Positions 8,366-17,605 of a DNA stretch of 64,000 bases are shown piece after piece; within the stretch, counting starts at the first letter, position 1, and each line of letters begins with the position of its first letter. Both the position numbers and the translations under genes were made by a program. Source of the stretch: Cellvibrio sp. (GTDB lineage: Bacteria > Pseudomonadota > Gammaproteobacteria > Pseudomonadales > Cellvibrionaceae); contig JADJRD010000006.1 of NCBI GenBank assembly GCA_016712405.1, positions 1 through 64,000 of the forward strand, given 5' to 3'. Below the pieces are notes generated by a model, which made no database searches, was not told the DNA's origin, and worked only from the letters and a program-made list of their open reading frames with translations.

Positions 8366-8483
8366 TCCAAGTCTACAAAAACTCTACCTGGAGCATTTGT
8401 ATCCAGAACCCCAAACAGAAAATTTGTGTTTAAATTGCGGCCGGTTAGGCTTAGGCCGCTCATAACAATTAAGAATCTTTGAT

Positions 8484-11400
8484 ATGCCCTCTTCTATTTT
8501 TCGTTTTGTTGGTGCAATTCCTTTTTAATTGCTGTTTTCCTCAATGCGTTTGTGGATCTCGGACACAAAATCATTATTCAAAATACCGTGTTCAAACTCT
8601 ATAACGGCCCCGAGCAAATTTTACTGACGGCCATAGTCAACGCCATGATGTTGATTCCGTTTATTTTGTTGCTTAGCCCCGCCGGATTTATGTCAGACGT
8701 CATGCGCAAAACCAAAGTCATGCGCATGATGGCTTGGGCAGCGGTGATACTCACATCACTGATCACACTTTTTTATTATCTCGGATTATTCTGGTTTGCG
8801 TTTGCGATGACCTTATTACTCGCCGCACAAGCCGCTATTTATTCACCTGCAAAATTTGGTTACATCAAAGATTTATTTGGCAAAGAAAATTTAGCGCAAG
8901 GTAACGGTGCTGTAGGTGCAATATCCATGATTGCCATTTTGATGGGCATAGGTGTCTTCTCAATATTTTTTGAACATTCTTATCCCGCTACTGCATCAAC
9001 TGAAGCAGATGTAATTCGCGCTATGGCACCACTCGGTTGGTTATTGGTGTTGGGCAGCGTGATTGAGTTGTTGATGATTTATCGCTTACCCCAATCAGTC
9101 GAAGCCGAACCCAAAACACAAGAATTTTCGACCAAAGCTTATTTCACCGGAAAATTATTTGCTGAAGATATGGCACCGGTTTTACGTCGCCGTGTGATTC
9201 GTTTATCCGTTGTTGGCTTGGCAATTTTCTGGGGCGTGGGTCAAGTGATGCTGGCTGCATTCCCGGCATTTATCAAAGAAGAATTGGCGATGGACAACGC
9301 CATGATTGTGCAAGGCATTTTAGCTTGCAGCGGAATTGGTATTGCTATTGGTTCTATTTTTGCGGGACGCTTCTCAAAAAATTATATTGAAACAGGTTTG
9401 TTACCCATTGGTGCATTGGGTTTTGCTTTAGGTTTAATTTGTTTACCTTTCTTACATTCAACCAGTGCATTTATCACCGCATTTCTATTTATCGGTTTCT
9501 GCGGCGGTATATTTACCGTACCACTTAATGCACTGATTCAATTTCACGCCAATGAAAATGAATTGGGCCGCACACTCGCAGCCAATAACTGGGTACAAAA
9601 TGTCACCATGCTGACCTTTTTAGGTTTGACTGTGGGTTTTGCCTATGCGGGATTTTCCAGTAAAACCTTATTGCAAATTATTGCAGCCATTGCTTTCATC
9701 GGTTGCTGTTACTGTATTTACGAATTACCGCAAAGTATGGTGCGTTTTGTTTTCTCGTTTATGTTTTCACAACGTTATCGTGTGTTAGTACAAGGCATGA
9801 AAAATATTCCATCCAAAGGTGGCGTATTAATGCTGGGTAATCATGTGAGCTGGATTGACTGGGCGATTTTACAATTAGCCAGCCCTCGCCCTGTACGTTT
9901 TGTGATGTTACGTAGCATTTATGATCGCTGGTATTTACGTTGGTTTTTAGATTTATTCGGTTGCATTCCGATTGAATCAGGAGCACAAAGCCGTAGAGCA
10001 TTGGATGCAGTAGCGGAAAGTTTAAATAAAGGCGATGTAGTTTGTTTGTTCCCTGAAGGTGCCATTAGTCGCACGGGTCATTTGGGTGAATTCCGTCGAG
10101 GCTATGAACGCGCCTGTGAAAATGCTAACGACGACGTGGTGATTGTACCTTTCTATTTACGTGGATTATGGGGCAGCCAATTTTCTCGTTCATCACGTCG
10201 ATTAAAAACACAAAATCGTCCTTTAATCAAACGTGATTTAATTATCGCTTTTGGTCAACCACTTAACAAAAATACCAAAGCCGATTTATTAAAACGTCGT
10301 GTGTTAGATTTATCGATTCAATCCTGGCAGGAATATATCGATGGTTTACCCAGTATCGGTAAACAATGGATAGATACCGCCAAACGTGTCGGCAATCAAT
10401 TAGCGATTATCGATACTCTGGGAACCGAACTGTCTGCACATCGCGCACTGGCGGGTGCCAGTGCTATGGCATCGCGTATTGCCAAATTACCTGAAGAAAA
10501 TATTGGTGTGTTATTACCCACCAGCGCAGCGGGTGTTATTACCAATATGGCGGTAACGCTGAGCGGTAAAACCTTGATCAATTTAAATTACACCGCTAAC
10601 GAAGCAGGTTTCTTGTCAGCAATAGAACAAGCGCAAATCAAAACCGTTTTCACATCCGCACGTTTTATCAAAAAGCTGGAAGGTAAAGGCATTAATATTG
10701 GCAACTTGTTGCAACAAGTGAATGTGATTGACCTTGAAGATTTTTCCAAACAAATTTCCACCGCCGAAAAAATATTTCGTTTGCTGACAATCAAATTGTT
10801 ACCTGCATTTGCACTGAAAGCTTTATTCACTCATGGCAAACAAAGCCCGGATAATACCGCCGTGATTTTATTTTCCAGCGGCAGTGAAGGTATTCCCAAG
10901 GGTGTACAAATCAGTCATCGCAATATTGGCGCCAACATTAAACAAATTCGCGATGTGTTAAACATCGAAGAAAAAGATGTGGTCATGGCCAATCTGCCAC
11001 TGTTCCATGCATTTGGTTTAACTGTGACTCAATTTATGCCGCTACTTGAAGGCGTGCCCATGATCACTCACGCCGATCCAACCGATGCGCTCGGCAGCGC
11101 CAAAGCAATAGCGACTCACAACGCAACCGTTTTATTTGGCACATCGACTTTCTTGCGTTTGTATTCACGCAATCACAAAGTGCATCCACTTATGCTGAAA
11201 TCACTTCGCTTAGTCGTTGCCGGTGCAGAAAAATTACAGGAAGAAGTACGCACTGCATTTAATTTGAAATTTAATTTACCAATATATGAAGGCTACGGCG
11301 CAACAGAAACCACACCCGTTGCCAGCGTCAATCTACCCGACAAAATTGAAACCCAATATTGGTCAGTACAATTAGGCAACAAACAAGGTTCTGTTGGCCT

Positions 11401-11965
11401 GCCCTTACCCGGTTCAAGCTGCCGCATTGTTGACCCGGTGACTTTCGAAGAATTACCAACAGGCGAAGCCGGTATGATTTTAATCGGCGGAGCACAAGTC
11501 ATGCTCGGTTATTTAAATAATCCTGAAAAAACTGCAAGTGCCATAAAAGAAATCAACGGCATGCGTTGGTACGTCACTGGTGATAAAGGCGTCATCGATG
11601 AAGATGGATTTTTATTTATCCAAGACCGCTATTCCCGCTTCGCAAAAATTGCCGGCGAAATGGTGAGTTTGACTTTAGTGGAATCCACATTAAAAAAATC
11701 TATCCCTGACGAAGCCATTCAAGTCATAGTCGTTGCAATTGAAGATCCCAAAAAAGGAGAGCGTTTAATCGCCATTACCAACGGTCAAGTCGATAAAGAC
11801 AAAATCCGCGCAGAAGCCCAACAGAACGGTTTGAATACCCTCGCCATTCCCAGTGATTGGATGCAGGTAGAAACACTTCCTTTATTAGGCTCGGGGAAAA
11901 CGGATTTTAGTGCGGCGAAGAAAATGGCGCTTGAGTGGAGTAAGGATGCGAGTGGCGAGGAATAA
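8484..11965 (+). CDS. aas: LplT-Aas fusion: lysophospholipid flippase and 2-acyl-GPE acyltransferase/acyl-ACP synthetase (start region shows a one-base deletion)
   Basis: A single long protein (1137 residues from the first in-frame start at 8552) combines an N-terminal MFS transporter of the LplT type (about 1-390), a PlsC acyltransferase domain with GNHVSWIDWAIL and FPEGAISRTG, and an AMP-forming ligase domain with ILFSSGSEGIPKGV and YEGYGATET. Together these import lysophosphatidylethanolamine and re-acylate it at the inner membrane. The first membrane segment is split: ATG 8484 gives MPSSIFRFVGAIPF then a stop, whereas one extra T in the TTTTT run at 8522-8526 reads on as LIAVFLNAFVDLGHKI in the main frame. 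Thus the true start is 8484 and either the base is an error or the first helix is lost. Confidence 0.85.
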
Positions 11966-11968
11966 TTA

Positions 11969-12283
11969 ATGCGATGCTTATTTCTATTTCCTGGAGTGCC
12001 AATATTTTGTTTCAATTTACTAGTACTAGGCGGGGTAGATTTCCCCGCAGAGTTTGAAATCTTAGGCAGGCAAATAAATGATTTTGAATCCCTTACATTT
12101 AGCGGTAAAACTTTAGCAAACCTTATAGAAATTTATATTGCAGCTTTGATAGGTATTATTGCTTCAATAATGCTGTATTTCAAAAAGCCAAAAAAATTAT
12201 CGATCAATAGCTGGAAATTTATTGGTATTTTTTACTTAGTCGTTATTTTCATTTATATATTAATGCCTGCATTACCTGAATAA
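11969..12283 (+). CDS. Small membrane protein, unknown
   Basis: The 104-residue product has three hydrophobic segments: LFLFPGVPIFCFNLLVLGG, IEIYIAALIGIIASIMLYF and FIGIFYLVVIFIYILMPAL, with a basic KKPKK loop between the last two. It starts 3 bases after the aas stop, so it is probably cotranscribed. No family is recognised. Base composition is more AT-rich than in the genes on either side. Confidence 0.5.
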   Translation: MRCLFLFPGVPIFCFNLLVLGGVDFPAEFEILGRQINDFESLTFSGKTLANLIEIYIAALIGIIASIMLYFKKPKKLSINSWKFIGIFYLVVIFIYILMPALPE

Positions 12284-12313
12284 AATCCTGAAGACTGACT
12301 TTTGTTGATTCAA

Positions 12314-13141
12314 TTAGAGATCATAAAATTTTATCGCACTCCCACCAAACACAGCCTCAGCTTCTCCAGCCGTTAAATCGCGACACAATAATTGGGCGAT
12401 GCGATGCCAATTGGCATAATCACTGGCGAGATTAACTACTGGCCAATCGCTTCCCCACATTAGGCGACTTGCACCAAATGTTGAAAAAAGGTGTTTAACG
12501 TAAGCAGATAATGTTGTTTCGTCGCTTCCAGCGGGAGCTTCGGTAAGAAGGCCGGATAATTTGCAATAAACTTGTGGGCGTTGCGCAAGTTGCGCCATGT
12601 TTTCAGCCCAGGGGGAGAATTCTGATTTAATAATATTCGGTTTTGCTCCATGATCGACGACGACTTTTAATTCAGGGTAGCGATCGACAATGGTGATCAA
12701 ATTGGAAATATGAATCGGCTTGATTAATGCATCAAAAGTTAAATCATGTGCAATTAAATATTGAAAAATCACATCCAATTCCGGTTTTAAAATCCAATCC
12801 TTATCTTCAATATCTTGAATAACCGGTCTGATTCCGAGCAATTTATTTTCTATCGATATTTCCTTTAATTGTTCAATGCCACAGGGTTCGGCCATATCCA
12901 CCCAGCCCACAACACCTGCAATAAAATCAAATTGATTTGCCAAACCTAGAATAAATTTTGTTTCTTCAAATGTTGGTGCAGCCTGTACCAAAACGGTTTT
13001 GCTGATATTTTCTTGCTTGATCAGTGGAATTATATCAGCAGGTAAATAATCGCGATAAAGCACCGACATGGAAGGAGAAATCCATGAGTAGTCGCCTCTG
13101 GCTAATTGCCAAAAATGTTGGTGCGCATCAACTTTAATCAT
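12314..13141 (-). CDS. Amidohydrolase family, L-fuconolactonase-like
   Basis: The 275-residue product starts VDAHQHFWQL, which carries the metal-binding HxH of the amidohydrolase-2 fold, and has the later His and Asp ligands in VVVDHGAKP and LMWGSDWPV. This arrangement and length match L-fuconolactone hydrolases of the fucose/galactose oxidative route; related enzymes hydrolyse other sugar lactones. It lies 15 bases after a zinc dehydrogenase gene on the same strand, so the pair probably forms a short sugar-oxidation operon: dehydrogenase to lactone, then lactone to acid. The exact sugar is inferred, not shown. Confidence 0.75.
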   Translation of the reverse strand: MIKVDAHQHFWQLARGDYSWISPSMSVLYRDYLPADIIPLIKQENISKTVLVQAAPTFEETKFILGLANQFDFIAGVVGWVDMAEPCGIEQLKEISIENKLLGIRPVIQDIEDKDWILKPELDVIFQYLIAHDLTFDALIKPIHISNLITIVDRYPELKVVVDHGAKPNIIKSEFSPWAENMAQLAQRPQVYCKLSGLLTEAPAGSDETTLSAYVKHLFSTFGASRLMWGSDWPVVNLASDYANWHRIAQLLCRDLTAGEAEAVFGGSAIKFYDL

Positions 13142-13156
13142 AAAGGTCTCAATTTA

Positions 13157-14167
13157 TTATATTCTGACTATCGCTTTTATCATGGAATCACGACTTTCGA
13201 TCCAATGTGGGAAAAGCTCCGGAAGCTGATCCAGTGTTGCACTATGAGTATTTAATTGATCGGTTGGAATCAGATCTTGTCGGATTGATTCGATGACATG
13301 CTCAAAATCAACGCGTGTGGCATTGCGACTACCAATGATGCGCATTTCTCGAGAGTGGAATAATGGATCAGAAAAAGTGATATCGTCTTTTACTACACTG
13401 ATAAACACGCAGGTTCCACCATGAGCAACATAATGCAAACTTTTTTGCATCGCATTTTTGTTGCCCGTTGCATCCAATACCACATCGAAAAACTCGCCAT
13501 CGGTTATTTGTTTTAATTGTTCAGCGGCCAATTCGTTAAGCGCAACCCCAACAGAATTTTTAACAAGCGATGCAGCACGATTCACACGTTCTTCACTCAC
13601 ATCCAACAATGTGACCGATGCACCGGCAATTGAAGCAAAAAAAGCGGCACCCAAACCAATCGGGCCCGCACCTACCACCAATACCCGATCATTTTTACGC
13701 ACTTCTCCGCGACGAACACCATGAGCGCCGACAGATAAAAACTCCACCATTGCGCATTGATCCAGTGTTAAACCTTTTGCAGAATAAATTGCAGAAACCG
13801 GAGCAATTAAATACTCACACATACCACCATCAGCATGAACGCCCAAAACACTAATATTAACGCAACAATTGGGCTTTTCTTTTCGACAAGCGATGCAAGT
13901 ACCACAAGGCAAATAGGGATTTAATATGACGGGATCTCCCGGCTTGAATTCCGACCCCTCGTCAATTTCAAACACCTCGCCGGACACTTCATGCCCCATG
14001 ACTCGCGGATATTGTAAAAACGGATGTAACCCTTCGTAGATGTGAAAATCAGTTCCACACAAACCCACACGTTTTATTTTTATTTTTACTTCATTTTTTT
14101 TCCGCACTGGCTCAGCACGATTTTCCAATTGAAGTTTACCAGGCTCGGTACAGACTAAAGATTGCAT
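13157..14167 (-). CDS. Zinc-dependent alcohol dehydrogenase (sorbitol dehydrogenase-like)
   Basis: The 336-residue MDR-superfamily product has the catalytic zinc site GLCGTDFHIYEG and GHEVSGEV, the structural zinc Cys cluster CGTCIACRKEKPNC, and the NAD(P)-binding motif VVGAGPIGLGAA. It likely oxidises a sugar, polyol or related hydroxy compound in the cytoplasm. The neighbouring lactonase-like gene suggests a sugar substrate such as L-fucose/L-galactonate. No regulator is adjacent. The 283 bases upstream separate it from the DUF4198 remnant. Confidence 0.8.
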   Translation of the reverse strand: MQSLVCTEPGKLQLENRAEPVRKKNEVKIKIKRVGLCGTDFHIYEGLHPFLQYPRVMGHEVSGEVFEIDEGSEFKPGDPVILNPYLPCGTCIACRKEKPNCCVNISVLGVHADGGMCEYLIAPVSAIYSAKGLTLDQCAMVEFLSVGAHGVRRGEVRKNDRVLVVGAGPIGLGAAFFASIAGASVTLLDVSEERVNRAASLVKNSVGVALNELAAEQLKQITDGEFFDVVLDATGNKNAMQKSLHYVAHGGTCVFISVVKDDITFSDPLFHSREMRIIGSRNATRVDFEHVIESIRQDLIPTDQLNTHSATLDQLPELFPHWIESRDSMIKAIVRI

Positions 14168-14289
14168 AGATTTCTCGATGGCAGCATTATGAAGGTCATT
14201 ATTGATAACTCAGAATAATACTGCCCACCGACCAGTGTCTAGCGGAAATCTCAAGAAAAAATAACTGACAGGTTAAAAATAGTTAAGCC

Positions 14290-14440
14290 TGCCTGAAAAA
14301 TTTCAATCTTTTTTACTCCGGCAACACCTCAAATTCGGCATGAAAAATCATTGGATACTGCAGCATCTACACCAACCCAAGCGTCATTGGATGAAAGCAC
14401 AGTCGCATTGGGTAATAACCATGCAGCATGAGCAAGGGAG
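14290..14440 (-). pseudogene. Remnant of a DUF4198-type periplasmic protein, interior deleted
   Basis: Reading the minus strand from about 14440 gives [14 protein letters not shown] then [15 protein letters not shown], which matches the mature N-terminus of DUF4198 proteins (H-x-x-WLLPS-x-TVLS...[11 protein letters not shown]). About one codon later, in another frame, AEFEVLPE and a stop follow at about 14320, resembling the C-terminal LEVLP end of the same family. The roughly 200 residues between are missing, as are the signal peptide and start. DUF4198 genes usually accompany DUF2271 and PepSY membrane genes, and those lie immediately upstream here, so this is read as a decayed operon member. 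The assignment rests on remembered family ends and needs an alignment. Confidence 0.5.
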
Positions 14441-14449
14441 AGGGTATTT

Positions 14450-14962
14450 TTAATTCATTCTTAATCTAACCTCACCCAATTCCTTACTACCCTTCACACT
14501 CAATTCTGTTTTTCCTTTTACTGGCCAACTAAAAGGAATTTTTATCAATTCACGACCACCGACTTCACGCGTTGCTTCTACCATTAACACATAATCACCT
14601 TTCGTTAGTTTTTCCAAGGGTGCTTGCCCTTGTGTAAAATGCAATTTATGTAGACCTGGTTTTTTAGTAGCACCACTCACTCCGTCAATTGGCATATCGC
14701 TACTGCGACCAATAACGCGCCACCATTGACGCAAATCTTTCAACCACTCCTCACCATCTTCACTTTTTTCACCACCCGATTCCAACTGATACCAAACGGA
14801 TAGGTTTTTCACCTTTTTGTCCGGTGTTTGTAACCAAACAGCTACATAAGGGTTGTGGTATTCAGCAACGTCAAAATTTGGCAATTGGATTTGAATATCA
14901 ATGTCAGCAGCAAAGGTTATAACCGGAAATAAAGAAAAAATAATGAAATATTTTTTTAGCAT
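14450..14962 (-). CDS. DUF2271 periplasmic protein
   Basis: The product has 170 residues, with the start chosen at ATG 14962, where a signal peptide begins ([18 protein letters not shown], cleavage before ADID). The longer frame upstream reads through a repeat and out of the PepSY gene and is rejected. The mature part, [24 protein letters not shown], then [22 protein letters not shown] and [12 protein letters not shown], fits DUF2271. DUF2271 genes co-occur with PepSY membrane proteins, DUF4198 and often ApbE flavin transferase; no ApbE is in this window. Location next to PepSY-TM, PiuC and a TonB receptor suggests a role in periplasmic iron handling, by context only. Confidence 0.75.
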   Translation of the reverse strand: MLKKYFIIFSLFPVITFAADIDIQIQLPNFDVAEYHNPYVAVWLQTPDKKVKNLSVWYQLESGGEKSEDGEEWLKDLRQWWRVIGRSSDMPIDGVSGATKKPGLHKLHFTQGQAPLEKLTKGDYVLMVEATREVGGRELIKIPFSWPVKGKTELSVKGSKELGEVRLRMN

Positions 14963-14993
14963 AGCGATCTCTTTTAAAATTGTGGAAAAAAAA

Positions 14994-15053
14994 CCCTCCC
15001 TCTCCCCTTTCATAAGGAAAGGGTTAGGGTTAGGGTTATGGTTAAGGGAGAGT
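14994..15053. repeat. Short GC-rich inverted repeat between DUF2271 and PepSY genes
   Basis: The sequence reads CCCTCCCTCTCCCCTTTC, then GGAAAGGGTTAGGGTTAGGG and AAGGGAGAG. It is a diverged, shorter member of the CCCTCTCCC/GGGAGAGGG class with a small TTAGGG tandem. A half-copy (AAGGGAGAGGG) also lies at about 14435-14446. Confidence 0.6.
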
Positions 15054-15057
15054 GCAA

Positions 15058-15690
15058 TCAATGCATCGAAATAATTAATATAATCCAGGGCGCTATAACA
15101 CCTATCAATAACACGGGATAAGTTGCACGACGATTGCCGGAATATCGCCACAACAACCAAAATCCAGACAAACAAAAAATCAAGCAGCAGATAGACACAA
15201 AATCCATAAACCAACGCCAAGCTTCACTGGTATTGCGACCTTTGTGTAAGTCGTTCAAGTATGCGATCCAACCACGTGAGGTTTCTTCATAAATCCATTC
15301 ACCGGTTTCACGATCAATGCTCAACCAAGCATCACCACCGGGCTTCGGTAAAGCCAAATAAATTTCATCGCTATTCCATTCAGCCGTTTTTTTTGGAATA
15401 TTCAAATCGGCTTGTTTATCAAACCAATTAATGACAGATACCGATAAAGGCTGTTGTTTTTCATCATCGCCCGATATTTGTGATAACAGACTTTCTGGCA
15501 GCGTCTTTTCGATCGTCAACACCTTGGGATCCGCTTTGATGCTATCCGCATGATTCAAAGTAATACCGGTCACAGCAAATAAAAAAACAGCAACCAAACA
15601 AATAGCAGAGCTCATCCAGTGCAAACTTCGGATAAAGGGCACCCAGCTAGTCTTCTTAGTTTTTTTGATGTGCTTCATATTTTCAATCAA
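15058..15690 (-). CDS. PepSY-associated transmembrane protein
   Basis: The 210-residue product has a basic start ([11 protein letters not shown]) and a first membrane segment near residues 25-48 ([20 protein letters not shown]) that ends in NHAD. A periplasmic domain contains [20 protein letters not shown] and [13 protein letters not shown], and two further membrane segments lie at the C-terminus. The HW near residue 24, the NH after helix 1 and LHKGR are typical of the PepSY-TM family, which includes inner-membrane proteins involved in reduction of ferric siderophores. Its ATG overlaps the PiuC stop by four bases. The gene probably forms an operon with piuC, DUF2271 and the FMN oxidase. Confidence 0.8.
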   Translation of the reverse strand: MIENMKHIKKTKKTSWVPFIRSLHWMSSAICLVAVFLFAVTGITLNHADSIKADPKVLTIEKTLPESLLSQISGDDEKQQPLSVSVINWFDKQADLNIPKKTAEWNSDEIYLALPKPGGDAWLSIDRETGEWIYEETSRGWIAYLNDLHKGRNTSEAWRWFMDFVSICCLIFCLSGFWLLWRYSGNRRATYPVLLIGVIAPWIILIISMH

Positions 15691-16370
15691 GTACTTGCCC
15701 AGCTTCGCAACAGATTATGATAAATACCCGTGAGACGAATTAATTCCGGATCTGTTGCAGAAAGTTTGCGACTAAGCTCTTGAATAGTTTCATCCAATTC
15801 AAATAAAAGACTACGTTTTTTTTCGTCGCGCACATAACTTTCAATCCAAAAAAATGACGCAAAACGTGCCCCTTCACTGACGGGTTTTACCTGATGCACA
15901 TAACCGGACGAATAAAGCACCATATCCCCGGCGGGTAATTTAATACCTTGGCCGCCTTCTATACCTTCAACATACAATTCGCCTCCCTCATATTCATCAG
16001 GCTCTGATAAAAATAAAGTAGCCGACAAATCACCTCGCACACTGGTTGATGTACCCGGCACTGGCATTACCGCGCTATCAATATGCGCACCATAGCTGCC
16101 GCCTTGGGTATAGCAATTGAATTTGGGGGGATAGATTTTTACAGGCAATGCGGAGGATACAAATAATGGATGGTTGCCCAGTTTTCGCAAAATATGATTA
16201 CGCAATCCCGTCGCCAATTCAGAACTATCATCTAATTGCAAATTATTTTTAACTTGGGTCGCTAAACTGCCTGCTGTATTTGCGCCAGATTCCCAATTTG
16301 CATTTTTTAGATGATCACGAAACTGTTTCACTTCATCTTTGCTTAATAATTTTTCAATAATACATAACAT
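15687..16370 (-). CDS. piuC: PKHD-type Fe(II)/2-oxoglutarate dioxygenase PiuC
   Basis: The 227-residue product carries the 2OG-Fe(II) oxygenase triad in GAHIDSAVM (H-x-D) and [10 protein letters not shown] (H), followed by the 2-oxoglutarate-binding Arg in [10 protein letters not shown]. The start [20 protein letters not shown] and the length match the PiuC/YbiX family, which is found beside catecholate-type TonB receptors (fiu-ybiX in E. coli, piuA-piuC in Pseudomonas). The same arrangement occurs here with the receptor two genes away. The substrate is not known; a siderophore or its breakdown product is plausible. Iron regulation is likely, though no site is visible directly upstream. Confidence 0.88.
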   Translation of the reverse strand: MLCIIEKLLSKDEVKQFRDHLKNANWESGANTAGSLATQVKNNLQLDDSSELATGLRNHILRKLGNHPLFVSSALPVKIYPPKFNCYTQGGSYGAHIDSAVMPVPGTSTSVRGDLSATLFLSEPDEYEGGELYVEGIEGGQGIKLPAGDMVLYSSGYVHQVKPVSEGARFASFFWIESYVRDEKKRSLLFELDETIQELSRKLSATDPELIRLTGIYHNLLRSWAST

Positions 16371-16441
16371 GATGACTTAACTCATTCTGGTAAATACAAG
16401 ACATTAAATTCAAATCGATTCATTTTTAAACCGATACTTTC

Positions 16442-17563
16442 TCAAATTGATACTTTCTCAACTCGACAGTTACGAATAGCCTGTAAATTTGCACAACCCG
16501 CTTGTGCCATGCAAAGCTCCAATTCTTCGCGCAGTAATTTCAACATGTGCGCAACACCTAATGCACCCGCAACACTCAACGCGTAAACCTGCAAGCGACC
16601 AATTAATACCGCATCAGCACCCAAGGCTATAGCTTTAAAAATATCCAAACCCGAACGAATACCACCGTCAAATAACACGGGATATTCATCGCCGAGAATT
16701 GCGCGAATAGCAGCAAGACAATTCAAACTGGCCATAGCGCCGTCAAAACTTCGACCACCATGATTTGATACCACCACAGCAGCAGCACCCAGTTTTTTTA
16801 TCCTTAAAGCATCATCAGGATGCAACACTCCTTTCACAATCACAGGTAAATGTGTTTGATTGATCAACCATTGCAAATCCGCCCAAGTTGGTGCGTCTTG
16901 CATAATCCCTTTAAAAATTCGACTCTCACCTGCAGCCAATACTCTGGGCGAATTGATTTCATAGTCCTGCAAATTAACCGCAACACAATCAGCCGGCATT
17001 TGAAATTGCGAACGTAATGCACCCAAGCTGGGTGTACGAATGGTCGCGTCGAGTGTCACCACCAAAGCACGATAATTTGCTGCTTCAGCTCGGCGGATTA
17101 AATCAAGTGTGGCTTCAATATTGGGTTGAAAATATAACTGAAACCATTTTTCTTCCGTACCAATTGCCGCGATTTCCTCCAAACTTTGGCTAGCGAGTGT
17201 GCTGAGTATCATGCAGCTTTGCATAACACTGGCCGCACGCGCCGTTTCAATTTCACCAGCAGGATGCGCAAGTTTTTGATAAGCCACAGGCGCCAAAAAA
17301 ATGGGGTGCGCAAATTCACGACCCAATAACCCCAGCCTTGTATGAGCATCACCAAGATCAGGCAATAAACGCGGGCAAATAAACCATTGATCAAACGCCC
17401 TGCGATTAGCAGCCAAGGTTTTATCCTGTCCACTGCCACCCGCAATATATTCCAAACCAGGAGCAGGAATAAATCGTGCCGCAAGAGATTCATAATCCGC
17501 CGCACAGTGAATATCCGCAGGAATAAAATCCAAGGGCGATAATAAAGATAAATTCTCTTTCAT
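16442..17563 (-). CDS. FMN-dependent alpha-hydroxyacid oxidase/dehydrogenase (LldD family)
   Basis: The 373-residue TIM-barrel flavoenzyme has family motifs YIAGGSGQDKTL near the N-terminus, LVVTLDATI, KGVLHPDDALRI (FMN-contacting Lys), the active-site His in VSNHGGRSFDGA and the phosphate-binding DGGIRSGLDIFKAIALGADA. It oxidises a 2-hydroxyacid, such as lactate, glycolate or mandelate, to the keto acid. It lies within the iron-uptake gene run, between the TonB receptor and piuC, which is unusual for a lactate enzyme. Its ATG directly follows the U-tract of the receptor's terminator and no Shine-Dalgarno site is visible, so expression may depend on read-through or be weak. Confidence 0.85.
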   Translation of the reverse strand: MKENLSLLSPLDFIPADIHCAADYESLAARFIPAPGLEYIAGGSGQDKTLAANRRAFDQWFICPRLLPDLGDAHTRLGLLGREFAHPIFLAPVAYQKLAHPAGEIETARAASVMQSCMILSTLASQSLEEIAAIGTEEKWFQLYFQPNIEATLDLIRRAEAANYRALVVTLDATIRTPSLGALRSQFQMPADCVAVNLQDYEINSPRVLAAGESRIFKGIMQDAPTWADLQWLINQTHLPVIVKGVLHPDDALRIKKLGAAAVVVSNHGGRSFDGAMASLNCLAAIRAILGDEYPVLFDGGIRSGLDIFKAIALGADAVLIGRLQVYALSVAGALGVAHMLKLLREELELCMAQAGCANLQAIRNCRVEKVSI

Positions 17564-17565
17564 AA

Positions 17566-17592
17566 AAAAAAGCCGAGCTAAGCTCGGCTATC
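17566..17592 (-). terminator. Rho-independent terminator after the TonB receptor
   Basis: On the minus strand the sequence is AGCCGAGCTTAGCTCGGCT followed by eight T. The hairpin is a near-perfect 8-9 bp stem with a very small loop. It ends directly at the ATG of the downstream FMN oxidase (17563), leaving no space for a ribosome binding site. Confidence 0.85.
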
Positions 17593-17605
17593 TCATCATT
17601 AAGGA

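Noticed and set aside
8439..8460. GCGGCC...GGCCGC hairpin as a terminator after the TPM gene
   Set aside because: A stem of about 6 bp is present but there is no T-run after it on the plus strand.
14450..15220. 256-residue version of the DUF2271 protein
   Set aside because: The added N-terminus reads through the repeat and antisense-free PepSY coding in a different frame; the signal peptide begins at 14962.
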